Position numbers and translations under genes: made by a program. The notes under the pieces were generated by a model. That model was not told the DNA's origin, made no database searches, and saw only the letters and a program-made list of their open reading frames with translations. Source: an uncultured Burkholderiales bacterium (GTDB lineage Bacteria; Pseudomonadota; Gammaproteobacteria; Burkholderiales; Burkholderiaceae_C). From it: DNA of 64,000 nucleotides. The DNA lies in assembly GCA_903820745.1 (NCBI GenBank), contig CAIJIT010000229.1, positions 1 through 64,000 of the forward strand. The letters are read 5' to 3'. Positions within the stretch are counted from its first letter, which is position 1; each line of letters begins with the position of its first letter. Positions 33,535 through 42,232 of the stretch are shown one piece after another.

Positions 33535-33957
33535 ATGATTGGATTCACAGTCAGACGGCTTGCGCAAGCGGAGCATGTGTCTTACGGCCCCCAGAGCGAT
33601 CTGCGCGTGCTGGTGGGCGATGACCAAAAAAGTTCACCGATCCGGGTGGCCCTGCAGACCTGCCAGCCGGCTTACGACGTGCCGTTCCACTCTCACCCTT
33701 ATACCGAGTACCTGATCGTGCTGGAAGGCTCGGCGGAGTTCAGGATCGAGGTGGATGGCATACAGAAAGTTGAATTGCACAAGGGCGACACGGTGGAGCT
33801 TCAAGCCAATGTGTGGCACGCCTTCACCACCAGCGCGAAAGAGGTCAGTTGCCTACTCGGTATCCATATTTCGTCGGAGCGTATCGTCAACTACAAGGGG
33901 GGCGTCAAGACCGACTCCCGTGGTTTCCGCATCGAGCCCGGCGTCGCCCTTGCATAA
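33535..33957 (+). CDS. Cupin-domain protein
   Basis: 140 residues. One cupin barrel has the first motif FHSHPYTEYLIVLEGSAEFRIEVDG (two His and a Glu as metal ligands) and the second motif ELQANVWHAFTT. Single-cupin proteins may be metal-dependent dioxygenases, isomerases or decarboxylases, or sensors, and the sequence does not say which. AGAGGAGATGAC precedes the ATG. It is 40 bp after the ABC receptor and 71 bp before the aspartate dehydrogenase gene. Confidence 0.85.
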   Translation: MIGFTVRRLAQAEHVSYGPQSDLRVLVGDDQKSSPIRVALQTCQPAYDVPFHSHPYTEYLIVLEGSAEFRIEVDGIQKVELHKGDTVELQANVWHAFTTSAKEVSCLLGIHISSERIVNYKGGVKTDSRGFRIEPGVALA

Positions 33958-34028
33958 CATTGCGCATATGGCTAGCCGTAATGATGTTCATCGGCCATAT
34001 CAAGACACCGTCCCTATAGAAGGCCGCA

Positions 34029-34838
34029 ATGGTTAAGCTGGCGGTGGTCGGGTTCGGCGCCATAGGGCAGGAAGCTGCCCGCATGCTGCGCGGCGATGCT
34101 CGTCTGCAGCTTACACAGATTGTCGTAAAGCCGCACGCAGTGGACGAGACCAGGCGGATGGCAGCAGAAGTCGCACCGGGTGCCTGCGTCCTGACTGAGC
34201 TCGATGTCTCCCTGCCGCTGCGTCCCGATTTGCTGGCTGAATGCGCTGGGCATTCTGCGGTGATGTCGCACGTCATCATGGCCTTGCAGGCGGGCATCCC
34301 CTGTGTCGTGGCCTCTTTGGGGGCCTTGCATAAAGCCGATAGCTACGCCCGTTTGGAGGCGGCGGCGGAATGCGGTGGCACGCGGGTGCAACTCATCTCG
34401 GGTGCCGTCGGTGGCATGGATGCGTTGGCAGCAGCGTGCATGGGCGGTGTAGACCGCGTGGTCTACATTGGGCGCAAGCCGCCGCGCAGTTGGTACGGCA
34501 CGCCGGCCGAGCAAGTGTGCGCATTGTCCGAACTTACCGCGCCTTGTGTCATCTTCGCGGGAAGTGCACGGGAAGCGGCCAGGAAATTCCCGAAAAATGC
34601 CAACGTGGCCGCGACTGTTGCCCTCGCTGGGTTGGGGCTCGAGCGGACCCAGGTCGAGCTCATCGCCGACCCGGGCATAGAGCGCAACGTGCACCGCATG
34701 GAAGTCACAGGCTCCTTCGGGCGCCTCGAAATCCAGCTCGAAAATCTACCTCTTCTGACCAATCCCAAAACCTCAGCGTTGGCCGTCTACAGCCTCGTAA
34801 GCGCCGTGCGCAACGCCTCGGCCAGGATCTTTTTCTGA
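34029..34838 (+). CDS. nadX: L-aspartate dehydrogenase (NadX-type)
   Basis: 269 residues. The Rossmann motif is AVVGFGAIGQEAARML. The C-terminal FPKNANVAATVALAGLGLERTQVELIADPGIERNVHRMEVTG is diagnostic of NadX/DUF108 aspartate dehydrogenases, which interconvert L-aspartate and iminosuccinate or oxaloacetate plus ammonia with NAD(P). No nadA or nadC gene lies near, so a role in NAD synthesis is less likely than one in catabolism linked to the island. Similar genes occur in dioxygenase clusters of Burkholderiales (from memory). Confidence 0.82.
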   Translation: MVKLAVVGFGAIGQEAARMLRGDARLQLTQIVVKPHAVDETRRMAAEVAPGACVLTELDVSLPLRPDLLAECAGHSAVMSHVIMALQAGIPCVVASLGALHKADSYARLEAAAECGGTRVQLISGAVGGMDALAAACMGGVDRVVYIGRKPPRSWYGTPAEQVCALSELTAPCVIFAGSAREAARKFPKNANVAATVALAGLGLERTQVELIADPGIERNVHRMEVTGSFGRLEIQLENLPLLTNPKTSALAVYSLVSAVRNASARIFF

Positions 34839-35324
34839 CAGTGGGTGCGGGTAGCGGCGCAATGCCGCGCCCTGAGTAAGGTTCCGTGCGCCGGTCGGAT
34901 TGCTCCCCCGCTGTTCTGGGCGGCTTGTTAGACCGACTTGACGAATAGGCTGGCTGCCAGGCTGCAATACGGCGCTCATGTCCCCCGGCGTCTGCGCCGC
35001 CTCCTCCGGGACCCTAGATGCGGCAGTTGACCGCTCCCACCGCCTCGCAGGCCGTATGCCTCCTGCGATTTTCCTGCCCGCCGGCCACCACCCAAGGGGT
35101 TAGAACGCTGAGCAGCCGATTGAGCCGCGCTGCGGCACGCTGGCTGCGTTGCTTCTCCTGGTGGGCATCAGCCCACTGCGTCGGCGCGCCTTGCCAGCGC
35201 ACCGCATCGCAGCCCACTCGGCCGTGTCCAACTACCGAATCTAGGGTTACTTCGCTCCGCAAGACACCCAGCCAGCGCGTCCTCGCAGACCTGGTTGGCA
35301 AACCCAGCGCCAAGCCAGGCTTGC
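34839..35324. other. Gene-free stretch after the island (about 490 bp)
   Basis: Open frames here (for example 35018-35335 plus) have no recognisable motif, no ribosome site and an odd Arg/Ser/Cys-rich composition. The stretch holds the right copy of the 38-bp repeat and otherwise looks like eroded or foreign DNA. No tRNA, hairpin terminator or transposase remnant was recognised. Confidence 0.5.
34921..34958 (+). repeat. Right copy of an imperfect 38-bp direct repeat flanking the catabolic island
   Basis: The segment begins CGGCTTGTTAGACCGACTTG and continues ACGAATAGGCTGGCTGCC. It matches 27784-27821 at 31 of 38 positions in the same orientation. It follows the aspartate dehydrogenase gene, the last island gene, by 82 bp. 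Confidence 0.5.
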
Positions 35325-37316
35325 CTATCGCGTGACCAGCGGGAAGTTGCCCGGCGCCTGGTCGAGCAGACTGAAGAAGCGGCCGAGGTCGATGCGGCTG
35401 CCTTCGATTCTGGTTTGATCCGACAGCAGCAGGTCTTTGGCGCCGGCGCTGCCGGTCATCATGCGCAGGAAGAATGCCTTGGTTAGCGTCAGGCTGGCAT
35501 TGGCATCCGGCGCTTCAGGGGCCTGGCGGAAATGCAGCACCGCGTTCTCGATCTGCAACACATAGTTTTGGTCCAGATCCGAAAAAATCAGGTTGATCTT
35601 CAGGTTCAGTCCAGCGGCTTTCTTGCCGTTGAGCGAGGCTGCCATCGCTTCGAGGAAACGCTCGATCGGTGTGTGCTGAAGCATGTCGAGCATCTTTTCG
35701 CGGCTCAATCCCTTGTCAGGCGGGCCCTGGCGCAGCTCCAACGCACCGCTGAGGTAGAAGTTGCGCCAGGGCGCTGATTCGGCCATATAGCCCATTTGCT
35801 CGAACGAGCGGGCGAGCAACTCGCTGGCGGCCTTGTTCTTCGGCTCGGCATAAACGGCATGTTTAAGCAACTCGGCCGACCAGCGGAACTCACCGGCATC
35901 GAATGCCTTCTGCGCCGCAGCGATGATCTTGTCGATACCGCCGGCGAGCTCGACATAGCGCTTGGCGGCATCGACCGGCGGCAAGCTGTCGAGATTGGAG
36001 GGATGGGCATCGAACCAGCCGAGATAGAACTGGTACACCGCTTTGATGTTGTGGCTCAAGGTGCCGTAATAGCCGCGGTTGTTCAGATAGCTTTGCAGCG
36101 AATCGGGCAACTGCAGCTGCTCGGCGATCTCGGACGCGCTCAGGCCGGCGTTCATCAGGCGCACGGTCTGGTCGTGGATAAAGCTGAAGGTGTCGCGCTG
36201 CTTGGTGATCGATTCGCGGATCCTTGCCTGGCCCCAGACCGGCCAATGGTGCTGGTTGAACAGCACCTCGGCGTCGGCCGACTGTGCCAGCGCCGCATCG
36301 AGGAAGCCGGCCCATTTGCTCGCATCGCGGACCTTGGCGCCGCGCAGCGTGTAGAGGTTGTGCAGCGTCTGGCTCATCATTTCGGCGCCGCCGAAGGCCT
36401 TCAGTTCGGGCAGATAGAAAGTGAATTCGGCCGGCGCTTCGCTACCGCCGACATTGTGGAAAACGAAGCGCAGTCCGTCGATCAGCAGCTCCTGCTCGGC
36501 CTTCTTGATCAGCAATGTCGGCGGCAGGATGCCGACGCTACCAAAAGCCACCGCCTTGCCCAGGCCGGTATCGATCAGGCCATTGGCATCGCGCGGCAGG
36601 CGGCTGCCGTACATAGACATCGAGCGCCGCCCCATCGCGATGCCCATCAATACGTTCTCGCTGGTCGCTTCCTCGATGAAACCGGCTGGCGCGATCACTG
36701 GCAGCTGGCGCGACTTGGCTTCTTCGGCGCTGATGATGCCCAGCGCGCCGCCAAAATGGTCGACATGGCTGTGCGTGAAAATCAAGGCCGAAACTGGTTT
36801 GTCGCCGATATGCTGGCGCGCGAACAGCATCGCCGCCGCTGCCGTTTCGCGCGAGGTCAGCGCGTCAACGACGATCCAACCGGTCTTGCCTTCGATCAGC
36901 GTGATGTTGGCGAGGTCGAAGCCGCGCAACTGCCAGATCCGCTCGCTGACCTTGAACAGGCCGATCTGGTTGTTCAGCAAGGCCTGGCGCCATAGGCTCG
37001 GGTTGACCGTTGCCGGCGCCGCCCCTTTGACGAAGGCAAAAGCGTCGTAATCCCAGACCACCACACCCTCGGCATCGCGCACCTGCCCTTTTGGCGCGGC
37101 GATGAAGCCGCGCCTGGCATCGGCAAACGAGGCCGGATCGTTCAAGTCGGCGGCCTTGGCGACTGCGGCATTGGCCGCCAATACCGTGGGTGTGGCTTGG
37201 GCTTCGACTGCGATTTCGTTACGCGAACAGGCGGCCAGCAGGGCAGCCACCAGCAGCGGTAGCAGCAGCGGTAGCAGCAGATCGGCGCTTCGGTTGTGCG
37301 ATTTTCTTGCGCTCAT
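35325..37316 (-). CDS. Alkyl sulfatase, SdsA1-type metallo-beta-lactamase lipoprotein
   Basis: 663 residues from MSARKSHN, with GGGAG 5 nt upstream. The signal (LLLPLLLPLLVAALLAAC) ends in a lipobox. The metallo-beta-lactamase motif is THSHVDHFGG, binding two zinc ions. An alkyl-sulfatase dimerisation domain and a C-terminal SCP2-like domain (about 540-660, FSDLDQNYVLQIENAVLHF) follow. The family hydrolyses primary alkyl sulfates such as SDS to the alcohol and sulfate. It is a single gene, divergent from the rhomboid gene. Confidence 0.92.
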   Translation of the reverse strand: MSARKSHNRSADLLLPLLLPLLVAALLAACSRNEIAVEAQATPTVLAANAAVAKAADLNDPASFADARRGFIAAPKGQVRDAEGVVVWDYDAFAFVKGAAPATVNPSLWRQALLNNQIGLFKVSERIWQLRGFDLANITLIEGKTGWIVVDALTSRETAAAAMLFARQHIGDKPVSALIFTHSHVDHFGGALGIISAEEAKSRQLPVIAPAGFIEEATSENVLMGIAMGRRSMSMYGSRLPRDANGLIDTGLGKAVAFGSVGILPPTLLIKKAEQELLIDGLRFVFHNVGGSEAPAEFTFYLPELKAFGGAEMMSQTLHNLYTLRGAKVRDASKWAGFLDAALAQSADAEVLFNQHHWPVWGQARIRESITKQRDTFSFIHDQTVRLMNAGLSASEIAEQLQLPDSLQSYLNNRGYYGTLSHNIKAVYQFYLGWFDAHPSNLDSLPPVDAAKRYVELAGGIDKIIAAAQKAFDAGEFRWSAELLKHAVYAEPKNKAASELLARSFEQMGYMAESAPWRNFYLSGALELRQGPPDKGLSREKMLDMLQHTPIERFLEAMAASLNGKKAAGLNLKINLIFSDLDQNYVLQIENAVLHFRQAPEAPDANASLTLTKAFFLRMMTGSAGAKDLLLSDQTRIEGSRIDLGRFFSLLDQAPGNFPLVTR

Positions 37317-37499
37317 CTTGTCTCCCATGGGGCTCGCTGCGGTTTCGGTGGCGCTGCAGCGGCATCGCACGATACATCGGAATAGATGGCATCCGGTGTT
37401 TCATTGCATCGTCAGCACAGGAACAATGTCGCTGCCATACCTAGCCAGGGCGGGGATGGCAAGGCAAAAGGTCGGGCTTTGCGATGTAATGCCCGCTGC

Positions 37500-38657
37500 A
37501 TGAATGAAACTATCCCCCCGCAAGCCCCCGACGCCAACCGCTTGACCCAACTGATGCAGACCAGCGTCTTGCGCTCGCCGGTCACGCTGACCTTGCTGGT
37601 CGCCAATCTGCTGGTCTTCGCGCTGACGCTGGCTTACGGCGCCGGCCTTTGGCACAACAACAATGGCGTGCAACTGGCTTGGGGCGCCAACTTCGGTCCG
37701 GCCACGCAAGACGGCCAATGGTGGCGGCTGGCGACTGCCATGTTCCTGCATTTCGGCATCCTCCACCTGGCGCTGAATATGTGGGCGCTATGGGATGTCG
37801 GCCGGCTGATGGAGAACCTGCTCGGGCCGGCCCGCTTCGCCTGCCTTTACCTGGGCAGCGGCATCTTCGGCAACCTGCTGTCACTGGTGGTTCAGGGCAA
37901 TCAGGCGGTGTCGGGCGGCGCTTCCGGGGCGATTTTCAGCCTCTATGGCGCGCTGCTGGTTTTCCTGTGGCGTGAGCGCAAGCAGGTCGACCGCGGCGAG
38001 TTCCGCTGGCTGTTCGGCGCCGCCCTGGTATTTACCTTGTTCACGCTCGGGATGGGGTTGGTCATCACCGGCATCGACAACGCCGCCCATCTTGGCGGTC
38101 TGGCTGCCGGTGCCTTGCTGGCCGTCGCGCTGGCACGCCCCTGGACCGTCTTCAGCCCGCGCCCGCGCCATGCCCGGACGCTTGCGGCGCTATTGCTGAC
38201 CGCTGTCACAGCCTTGCTGACGACCCATATTCCGGCACCGAGTTACCGGATGGGCGAGGAGCTGAAGGCGCGCGCAGCGATCAACGAGTTCCTGGCAGAA
38301 GACCGGCGTATCAGCCAACGCTGGGGATCGATCCTGAGCAAGGGCCAAGCCGAAGGGGCTTCGTTCGAACAACTGGCCGGGCGGATTGAAGAAGGCGTGA
38401 CTTCTGACTACCGCGAAAGCTTCGAGCAGTTGTCGGCACTCAAGCTCGATGCCGGTGCGCCATCGGCCAAGATGCTGGAGCAATTGCGTCGCTATGCTGA
38501 GCTGCGCGAGCAGGCCTCGCAGCAGTTGTCCGAAGGCCTGCGCAAGAAAGATCCCTCGCAGATTCGCCAGGCGCTGGCGAATGCGCAGCAAGCGCCCGAA
38601 GCTGCGAAGCAAGCAGTTCAAGCCGGACAGCCGGCGTCGCAGGCGGGAAAAAAGTAG
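37500..38657 (+). CDS. Rhomboid-family intramembrane serine protease with a helical C-terminal extension
   Basis: 385 residues. Membrane helices contain WWRLATAMFLHFGILHLALNMWALWDVGRLME, the catalytic serine motif SGGASGAIFSLYG and the catalytic histidine NAAHLGGLAAG. After the core (about residue 245), a long charged helical or coiled-coil region (EELKARAAINEFLAEDRR...QASQQLSEGLRKKD) ends in an Ala/Gln-rich tail. Rhomboids cut membrane proteins within the bilayer; the substrate is unknown. The start MNETIPPQ was chosen over a longer frame lacking homology. Confidence 0.9.
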   Translation: MNETIPPQAPDANRLTQLMQTSVLRSPVTLTLLVANLLVFALTLAYGAGLWHNNNGVQLAWGANFGPATQDGQWWRLATAMFLHFGILHLALNMWALWDVGRLMENLLGPARFACLYLGSGIFGNLLSLVVQGNQAVSGGASGAIFSLYGALLVFLWRERKQVDRGEFRWLFGAALVFTLFTLGMGLVITGIDNAAHLGGLAAGALLAVALARPWTVFSPRPRHARTLAALLLTAVTALLTTHIPAPSYRMGEELKARAAINEFLAEDRRISQRWGSILSKGQAEGASFEQLAGRIEEGVTSDYRESFEQLSALKLDAGAPSAKMLEQLRRYAELREQASQQLSEGLRKKDPSQIRQALANAQQAPEAAKQAVQAGQPASQAGKK

Positions 38658-38661
38658 ACGT

Positions 38662-38707
38662 AGCTTCCAGGCAGGAGGCATCAGCTACGGAAGCTTGGGT
38701 GGTTTTT
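38662..38707 (+). terminator. Possible intrinsic terminator after the rhomboid gene
   Basis: AGCTTCC (38662-38668) pairs with GGAAGCT (38689-38695) around a 20-base loop, with TTTTT at 38703-38707 a few bases on. The long loop and spacing make it only moderately convincing. Confidence 0.35.
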
Positions 38708-38711
38708 CTCC

Positions 38712-38731
38712 ATTATTGTTAGTACAATAAT
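38712..38731. promoter_or_regulatory. Perfect palindromic operator of the brnTA pair
   Basis: ATTATTGT-TAGT-ACAATAAT is a perfect inverted repeat with 8-base arms, ending 4 bp before the brnT ATG. TACAAT inside it could be the -10 box, which would make the message almost leaderless. BrnA antitoxins bind and repress their own promoter, so this is the likely site. Confidence 0.6.
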
Positions 38732-38735
38732 TCAT

Positions 38736-38996
38736 ATGCGAATCGAATTCGACACCGAAAAGCGCAACAAGAATCTGACTGAACGGGGCTTGGACTTTGC
38801 ACGCGCTGGTGAGGTTTTTGAATCGGTTTCAGCGACAGCACCGGATTTACGGCAAGCCTATGGTGAGCCACGCTTTGTGACCTTGGGTTTGCTGGATTCG
38901 CGCTTGGCTGTGTTGGTTTGGACAACTCGCGGCGATGCTCGCCGCATCATCAGCATGAGGAAAACCAATGAACGCGAAATTGCCAAATACGGCTAA
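38736..38996 (+). CDS. brnT: BrnT-family ribonuclease toxin
   Basis: 86 residues: IEFDTEKRNKNLTERGLDFARAGEVF, then YGEPRFVTLGLLDSRLAVLVWTTRGDARRIISMRKTNERE. This is the RelE-like BrnT pattern, including the conserved D-x-x-K-x-x-x-N-x-x-x-H/R-G-x-x-F start and the RIIS-RKAN-E-x-x-x-Y end. BrnT cleaves RNA during stress. The gene precedes and overlaps its antitoxin by 29 bp. Confidence 0.92.
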   Translation: MRIEFDTEKRNKNLTERGLDFARAGEVFESVSATAPDLRQAYGEPRFVTLGLLDSRLAVLVWTTRGDARRIISMRKTNEREIAKYG

Positions 38997-39273
38997 ACCC
39001 TGGATTGATCCCGAAGATGCGCCGGAACTGAGCGAGGATTTCGGCGATCGGGCGATCTGGTCAATCGGTGGGGCACAGGTAACACAAGGCGTGGGGCGGA
39101 CTGCGACGCGCGTTGCGCGCGGCCGTCCACATGCGGTAGCGCCCAAAGTGGCGACCACCATCCGATTCGATGCTGACCTGCTGGCTGTACTCAAGGCCAG
39201 CGGTCGGGGCTGGCAGACTCGTGTGAATGCCTTGCTGCGTGAGGCAGTTGATCAGGGCCGTGTGAAGCCCTGA
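38968..39273 (+). CDS. brnA: BrnA-family antitoxin
   Basis: 101 residues. WIDPEDAPELSEDFGDRA is the toxin-binding segment found in BrnA. PKVATTIRFDADLLAVLKASGRGWQTRVNALLREAVDQG is the C-terminal ribbon-helix-helix DNA-binding domain. It neutralises BrnT and represses the pair through the palindrome upstream. The toxin-first order is normal for brnTA. Confidence 0.92.
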   Translation: MNAKLPNTAKPWIDPEDAPELSEDFGDRAIWSIGGAQVTQGVGRTATRVARGRPHAVAPKVATTIRFDADLLAVLKASGRGWQTRVNALLREAVDQGRVKP

Positions 39274-39301
39274 ATACAGGCAGGGCGCTGGTCCTTGCTG
39301 G

Positions 39302-40300
39302 CTACTCCGCCTTCACCGCCGCCGCCGAGATCACCTTGGCCCATTTGGCCACTTCGTCGTCGAGGAAATGCGCGGCCTGCTCGGGTGAGCCGCCGACGGG
39401 CTCGATACCCAGGGCCTCGAACTTGGCCTTCAGGTCGGCTGAAGCGACCGCCTTGCCGGTCTCGGCAGCCATTCGATTGACCATATCGCGCGACATGCCG
39501 GCCGGCGCCAGGAACATGACCCAGGTGGCAGCCTCAAGCGCGGGCCCGCCTGCTTCGGCGATGGTCGGTACTTCCGGGGCGCCTTGCAGGCGCGCGGCAG
39601 AGAACATGCCCATCGCCCGGATCTTGCCGCCACGCACCAGCGGCATCAGCGCGCTCGGGGTATCGACGAGGATCTGGATGTTGCCGCCGATCAGGTCCTG
39701 CAAGGCCGGTGCGGTGCCCTTGTAAGGCACATGCACCATGCTGACGCCGGTCGTCTGTTTGAACAGTTCGGTGGTCAGATGGGCTGCCGCGCCGATACCC
39801 GAAGAGCCAAAGGAAAGCTTGTCCGGATTGGCCTTGGCGTAGGAGATCAGTTCCTTGATGTCCTTGGCCGGCAGCGCGTTGGTGACGGTCATGACCAGCG
39901 GCGCGATGCCCACCAGCGATACCGGGGCGAAGCTCTTCACCGGGTCATAGGGAATGCGCCCGGTGTACAGCGTGGCGTTGGCGGCATGGGCGGCGATGAC
40001 GGTGAGGAAGGTATAACCATCGGGCGCCGACTTGGCCACGAGGTCAGCGCCGAGCAGCGAATTCGCGCCCGGCTTGTTTTCGACCACGATCACCCAACCA
40101 GTCTGCTCCTGCACTTTCTGCAAGACCATGCGCGTGGCGCTGTCGGTGATGCCGCCGGGCGGATAGGGGATGACCCATTTGATCGGCTTGACCGGCCATT
40201 TCGGCGCCGGGCCGCTGTTCTGGGCCGCCGCGCTGGCGCAAAAAACTGCAAGCGCCCATGCGCTGAGTCTGCCGAGTCTGCCAAGTTGCTGCAATCTCAT
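39302..40300 (-). CDS. Bug/TctC-family periplasmic solute-binding protein
   Basis: 332 residues. A signal peptide (to about ASAAAQ) is followed by KWPVKPIKWVIPYPPGGITDSATRMVLQKVQ, VENKPGANSLLGADLVAKSAPDGYTFL, SFGSSGIGAAAHLTTELFKQTTG and HVPYKGTAPALQDLIGGNIQILVD, the standard Bug landmarks. The ligand is unknown and no membrane subunits are nearby. It lies 96 bp downstream of prfC on the same strand, but a functional link is not evident. Confidence 0.92.
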   Translation of the reverse strand: MRLQQLGRLGRLSAWALAVFCASAAAQNSGPAPKWPVKPIKWVIPYPPGGITDSATRMVLQKVQEQTGWVIVVENKPGANSLLGADLVAKSAPDGYTFLTVIAAHAANATLYTGRIPYDPVKSFAPVSLVGIAPLVMTVTNALPAKDIKELISYAKANPDKLSFGSSGIGAAAHLTTELFKQTTGVSMVHVPYKGTAPALQDLIGGNIQILVDTPSALMPLVRGGKIRAMGMFSAARLQGAPEVPTIAEAGGPALEAATWVMFLAPAGMSRDMVNRMAAETGKAVASADLKAKFEALGIEPVGGSPEQAAHFLDDEVAKWAKVISAAAVKAE

Positions 40301-40396
40301 GGTCTGGTCCTATGCTGGTCAAAGGAGACGCCCGCATAGTACCCGCAAGCCAGCCAGGACAACGCATTGATTTGCGTCGTTCTGGTCGGCGGGAAA

Positions 40397-42046
40397 TTAG
40401 TCAGTCATGCGCTTCTGGAACACCAGACCGGCATGTTCGCGCAGGGCGTGGAACTTGATCTTCGGCCAGTTGGCTTCGATCGCACGCAGTTCGGGCGCAT
40501 ATTCGACCAGCACGGTCGGCGCATCGACCGCGTCGTAAGCCATCCGGTGATCATTGGCGTCGATGAAGCGGCGCAGCTCGGCCGCGTCGTCGCAGGTGAC
40601 CCAGCGCGCGACCTGAAAACGGCTCGGCATGATGCGGGCCTTGACGCCATATTCATGCTCGAGCCGATGCGCGACGACTTCGAACTGCAGCTGCCCGACT
40701 GCGCCGAGCAGCAGCACGCTGCCGGCGATCGGGCGGAAGACCTGGATCGCACCTTCTTCGCCGAGCTGGGTCAGACCGGCTTTGAGCTGCTTGGTGCGCA
40801 GCGGATCAGCGACTTCGACCGCGCGGAACATTTCGGGCGCGAAGAAAGGCAGGCCGGTGAACTGCAAGGCCTCGCCTTCGGTGATCGTGTCGCCAAGCTG
40901 CAGCACGCCATGGTTCGGGATGCCGATGATGTCGCCGGCGAAAGCCTCGTCGAGCAGTTCGCGCCGCTGGCTCAGAAAGCTGACCACCGTGTTCGGCCGC
41001 AACTCCTTGCCCGAGCGCACCACCTTCAAGCGCATGCCGCGCTCAAAATGTCCGCTGACGACGCGCAGGAAAGCGATCCGGTCGCGGTGTGAAGGGTCCA
41101 TATTGGCCTGGATCTTGAAGACCACACCGGTGAATTTGGGCTCGGTCGGCTTGACCACCCGCTGCATCGCGGCGCGCTCGGCCGGTGCTGGCGCCATCTC
41201 GACCAGCGCATCGAGGATTTCCTGCACGCCAAAGTTGTTGACGGCCGAGCCGAAGAACATCGGCGTCTGGCGACCAGCAAGGAACTCTTCCAGATCGAAG
41301 GTCGCCGCTGCGTCGCGTACCAGTTCGATCTCGCCCTTGGCCTGGTCATATTCCATGCCGAAACGTTCGGCATAAGCCGGGTTGTCGATGCCGCTGAGGA
41401 TCTCGTCGTCGCCACCAGCCTTGCCCTCGCCGGGCGTGAAGACGCGCATCTGCTGCTTGCGCAAATCCATCACGCCGTGGAAATGCTTGCCCATGCCGAC
41501 CGGCCAGGTGAAGGGCACGACGGTCATGCCGAGTTCGCGCTCGATCTCGTCCATCAACGTCAGCGGATCCTGTACTTCACGGTCCATCTTGTTGACGAAG
41601 GTCAGGATCGGCGTGTTGCGTGCGCGGCAGACCTGCAGCAGGCGACGCGTCTGCGGCTCGACGCCGTTGGCCGCGTCGATCACCATCAGCGCCGCGTCGA
41701 CGGCGGTCAGCACGCGGTAGGTGTCTTCGGAGAAATCCTGGTGTCCGGGGGTGTCGAGCAGATTGATCACGCAGTCGCGGTATTCCATCTGCATCACGCT
41801 CGAAGCCACCGAGATGCCGCGCTGCTTTTCGATTTCCATCCAGTCCGAGGTCGCATGCCGCGTGGCTTTGCGCGCCTTGACCGAGCCGGCGATCTGGATC
41901 GCGCCCGAGAACAGCAGCAGCTTTTCAGTCAGCGTGGTCTTGCCCGCGTCAGGGTGAGAAATGATGGCAAAAGTGCGGCGGCGCAGGACTTCGCCTTCGA
42001 TTTGGGAAGGGACGCGCTTGGGCAGATCGGTGGACGGGGCGGACAT
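40397..42046 (-). CDS. prfC: Peptide chain release factor 3
   Basis: 549 residues. The GTPase domain shows G1 SHPDAGKTT (about 30-38), G2 with EKQRGISV, G3 DTPGHQDFSEDTYR and G4 NKMDRE. Domain II and the C-terminal RF3 domain (GAVGQLQFEVVAHRLEHEYGVKARIMP) follow. RF3 is a translational GTPase that removes RF1/RF2 from the ribosome after peptide release. Length and motifs fit an intact housekeeping gene. The start MSAPSTDL is at 42046; the upstream open frame is unrelated. Confidence 0.97.
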   Translation of the reverse strand: MSAPSTDLPKRVPSQIEGEVLRRRTFAIISHPDAGKTTLTEKLLLFSGAIQIAGSVKARKATRHATSDWMEIEKQRGISVASSVMQMEYRDCVINLLDTPGHQDFSEDTYRVLTAVDAALMVIDAANGVEPQTRRLLQVCRARNTPILTFVNKMDREVQDPLTLMDEIERELGMTVVPFTWPVGMGKHFHGVMDLRKQQMRVFTPGEGKAGGDDEILSGIDNPAYAERFGMEYDQAKGEIELVRDAAATFDLEEFLAGRQTPMFFGSAVNNFGVQEILDALVEMAPAPAERAAMQRVVKPTEPKFTGVVFKIQANMDPSHRDRIAFLRVVSGHFERGMRLKVVRSGKELRPNTVVSFLSQRRELLDEAFAGDIIGIPNHGVLQLGDTITEGEALQFTGLPFFAPEMFRAVEVADPLRTKQLKAGLTQLGEEGAIQVFRPIAGSVLLLGAVGQLQFEVVAHRLEHEYGVKARIMPSRFQVARWVTCDDAAELRRFIDANDHRMAYDAVDAPTVLVEYAPELRAIEANWPKIKFHALREHAGLVFQKRMTD

Positions 42047-42232
42047 GGCGGCTTTGGGCGCGAACAGGCCGGGGCCACGCGCAGTGCAGGGACAACCGGC
42101 GATTATCGCAGCCGCGCTGTGCTGGCCGGATCTGATTTCTCGGCCAGGCCTCGGGAACGCAGCGATTTGGCCGTAAGCTGCGGCAGGCCTTGAATGGCTC
42201 AATGCTTGGTTCGAGTTCTGGAGATGAGAAAA

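Noticed and set aside
35014-35335. Overlapping open frames of about 100 codons on both strands after the island
   Set aside because: No ribosome site, no recognisable motif, and Arg/Ser/Cys-rich composition typical of chance frames in GC-rich DNA.
37252-37282. Short tandem repeats rich in AGCAGCGGT
   Set aside because: They simply encode the Leu/Pro-rich signal sequence (LLLPLLLPLL) of the alkylsulfatase; not an independent element.
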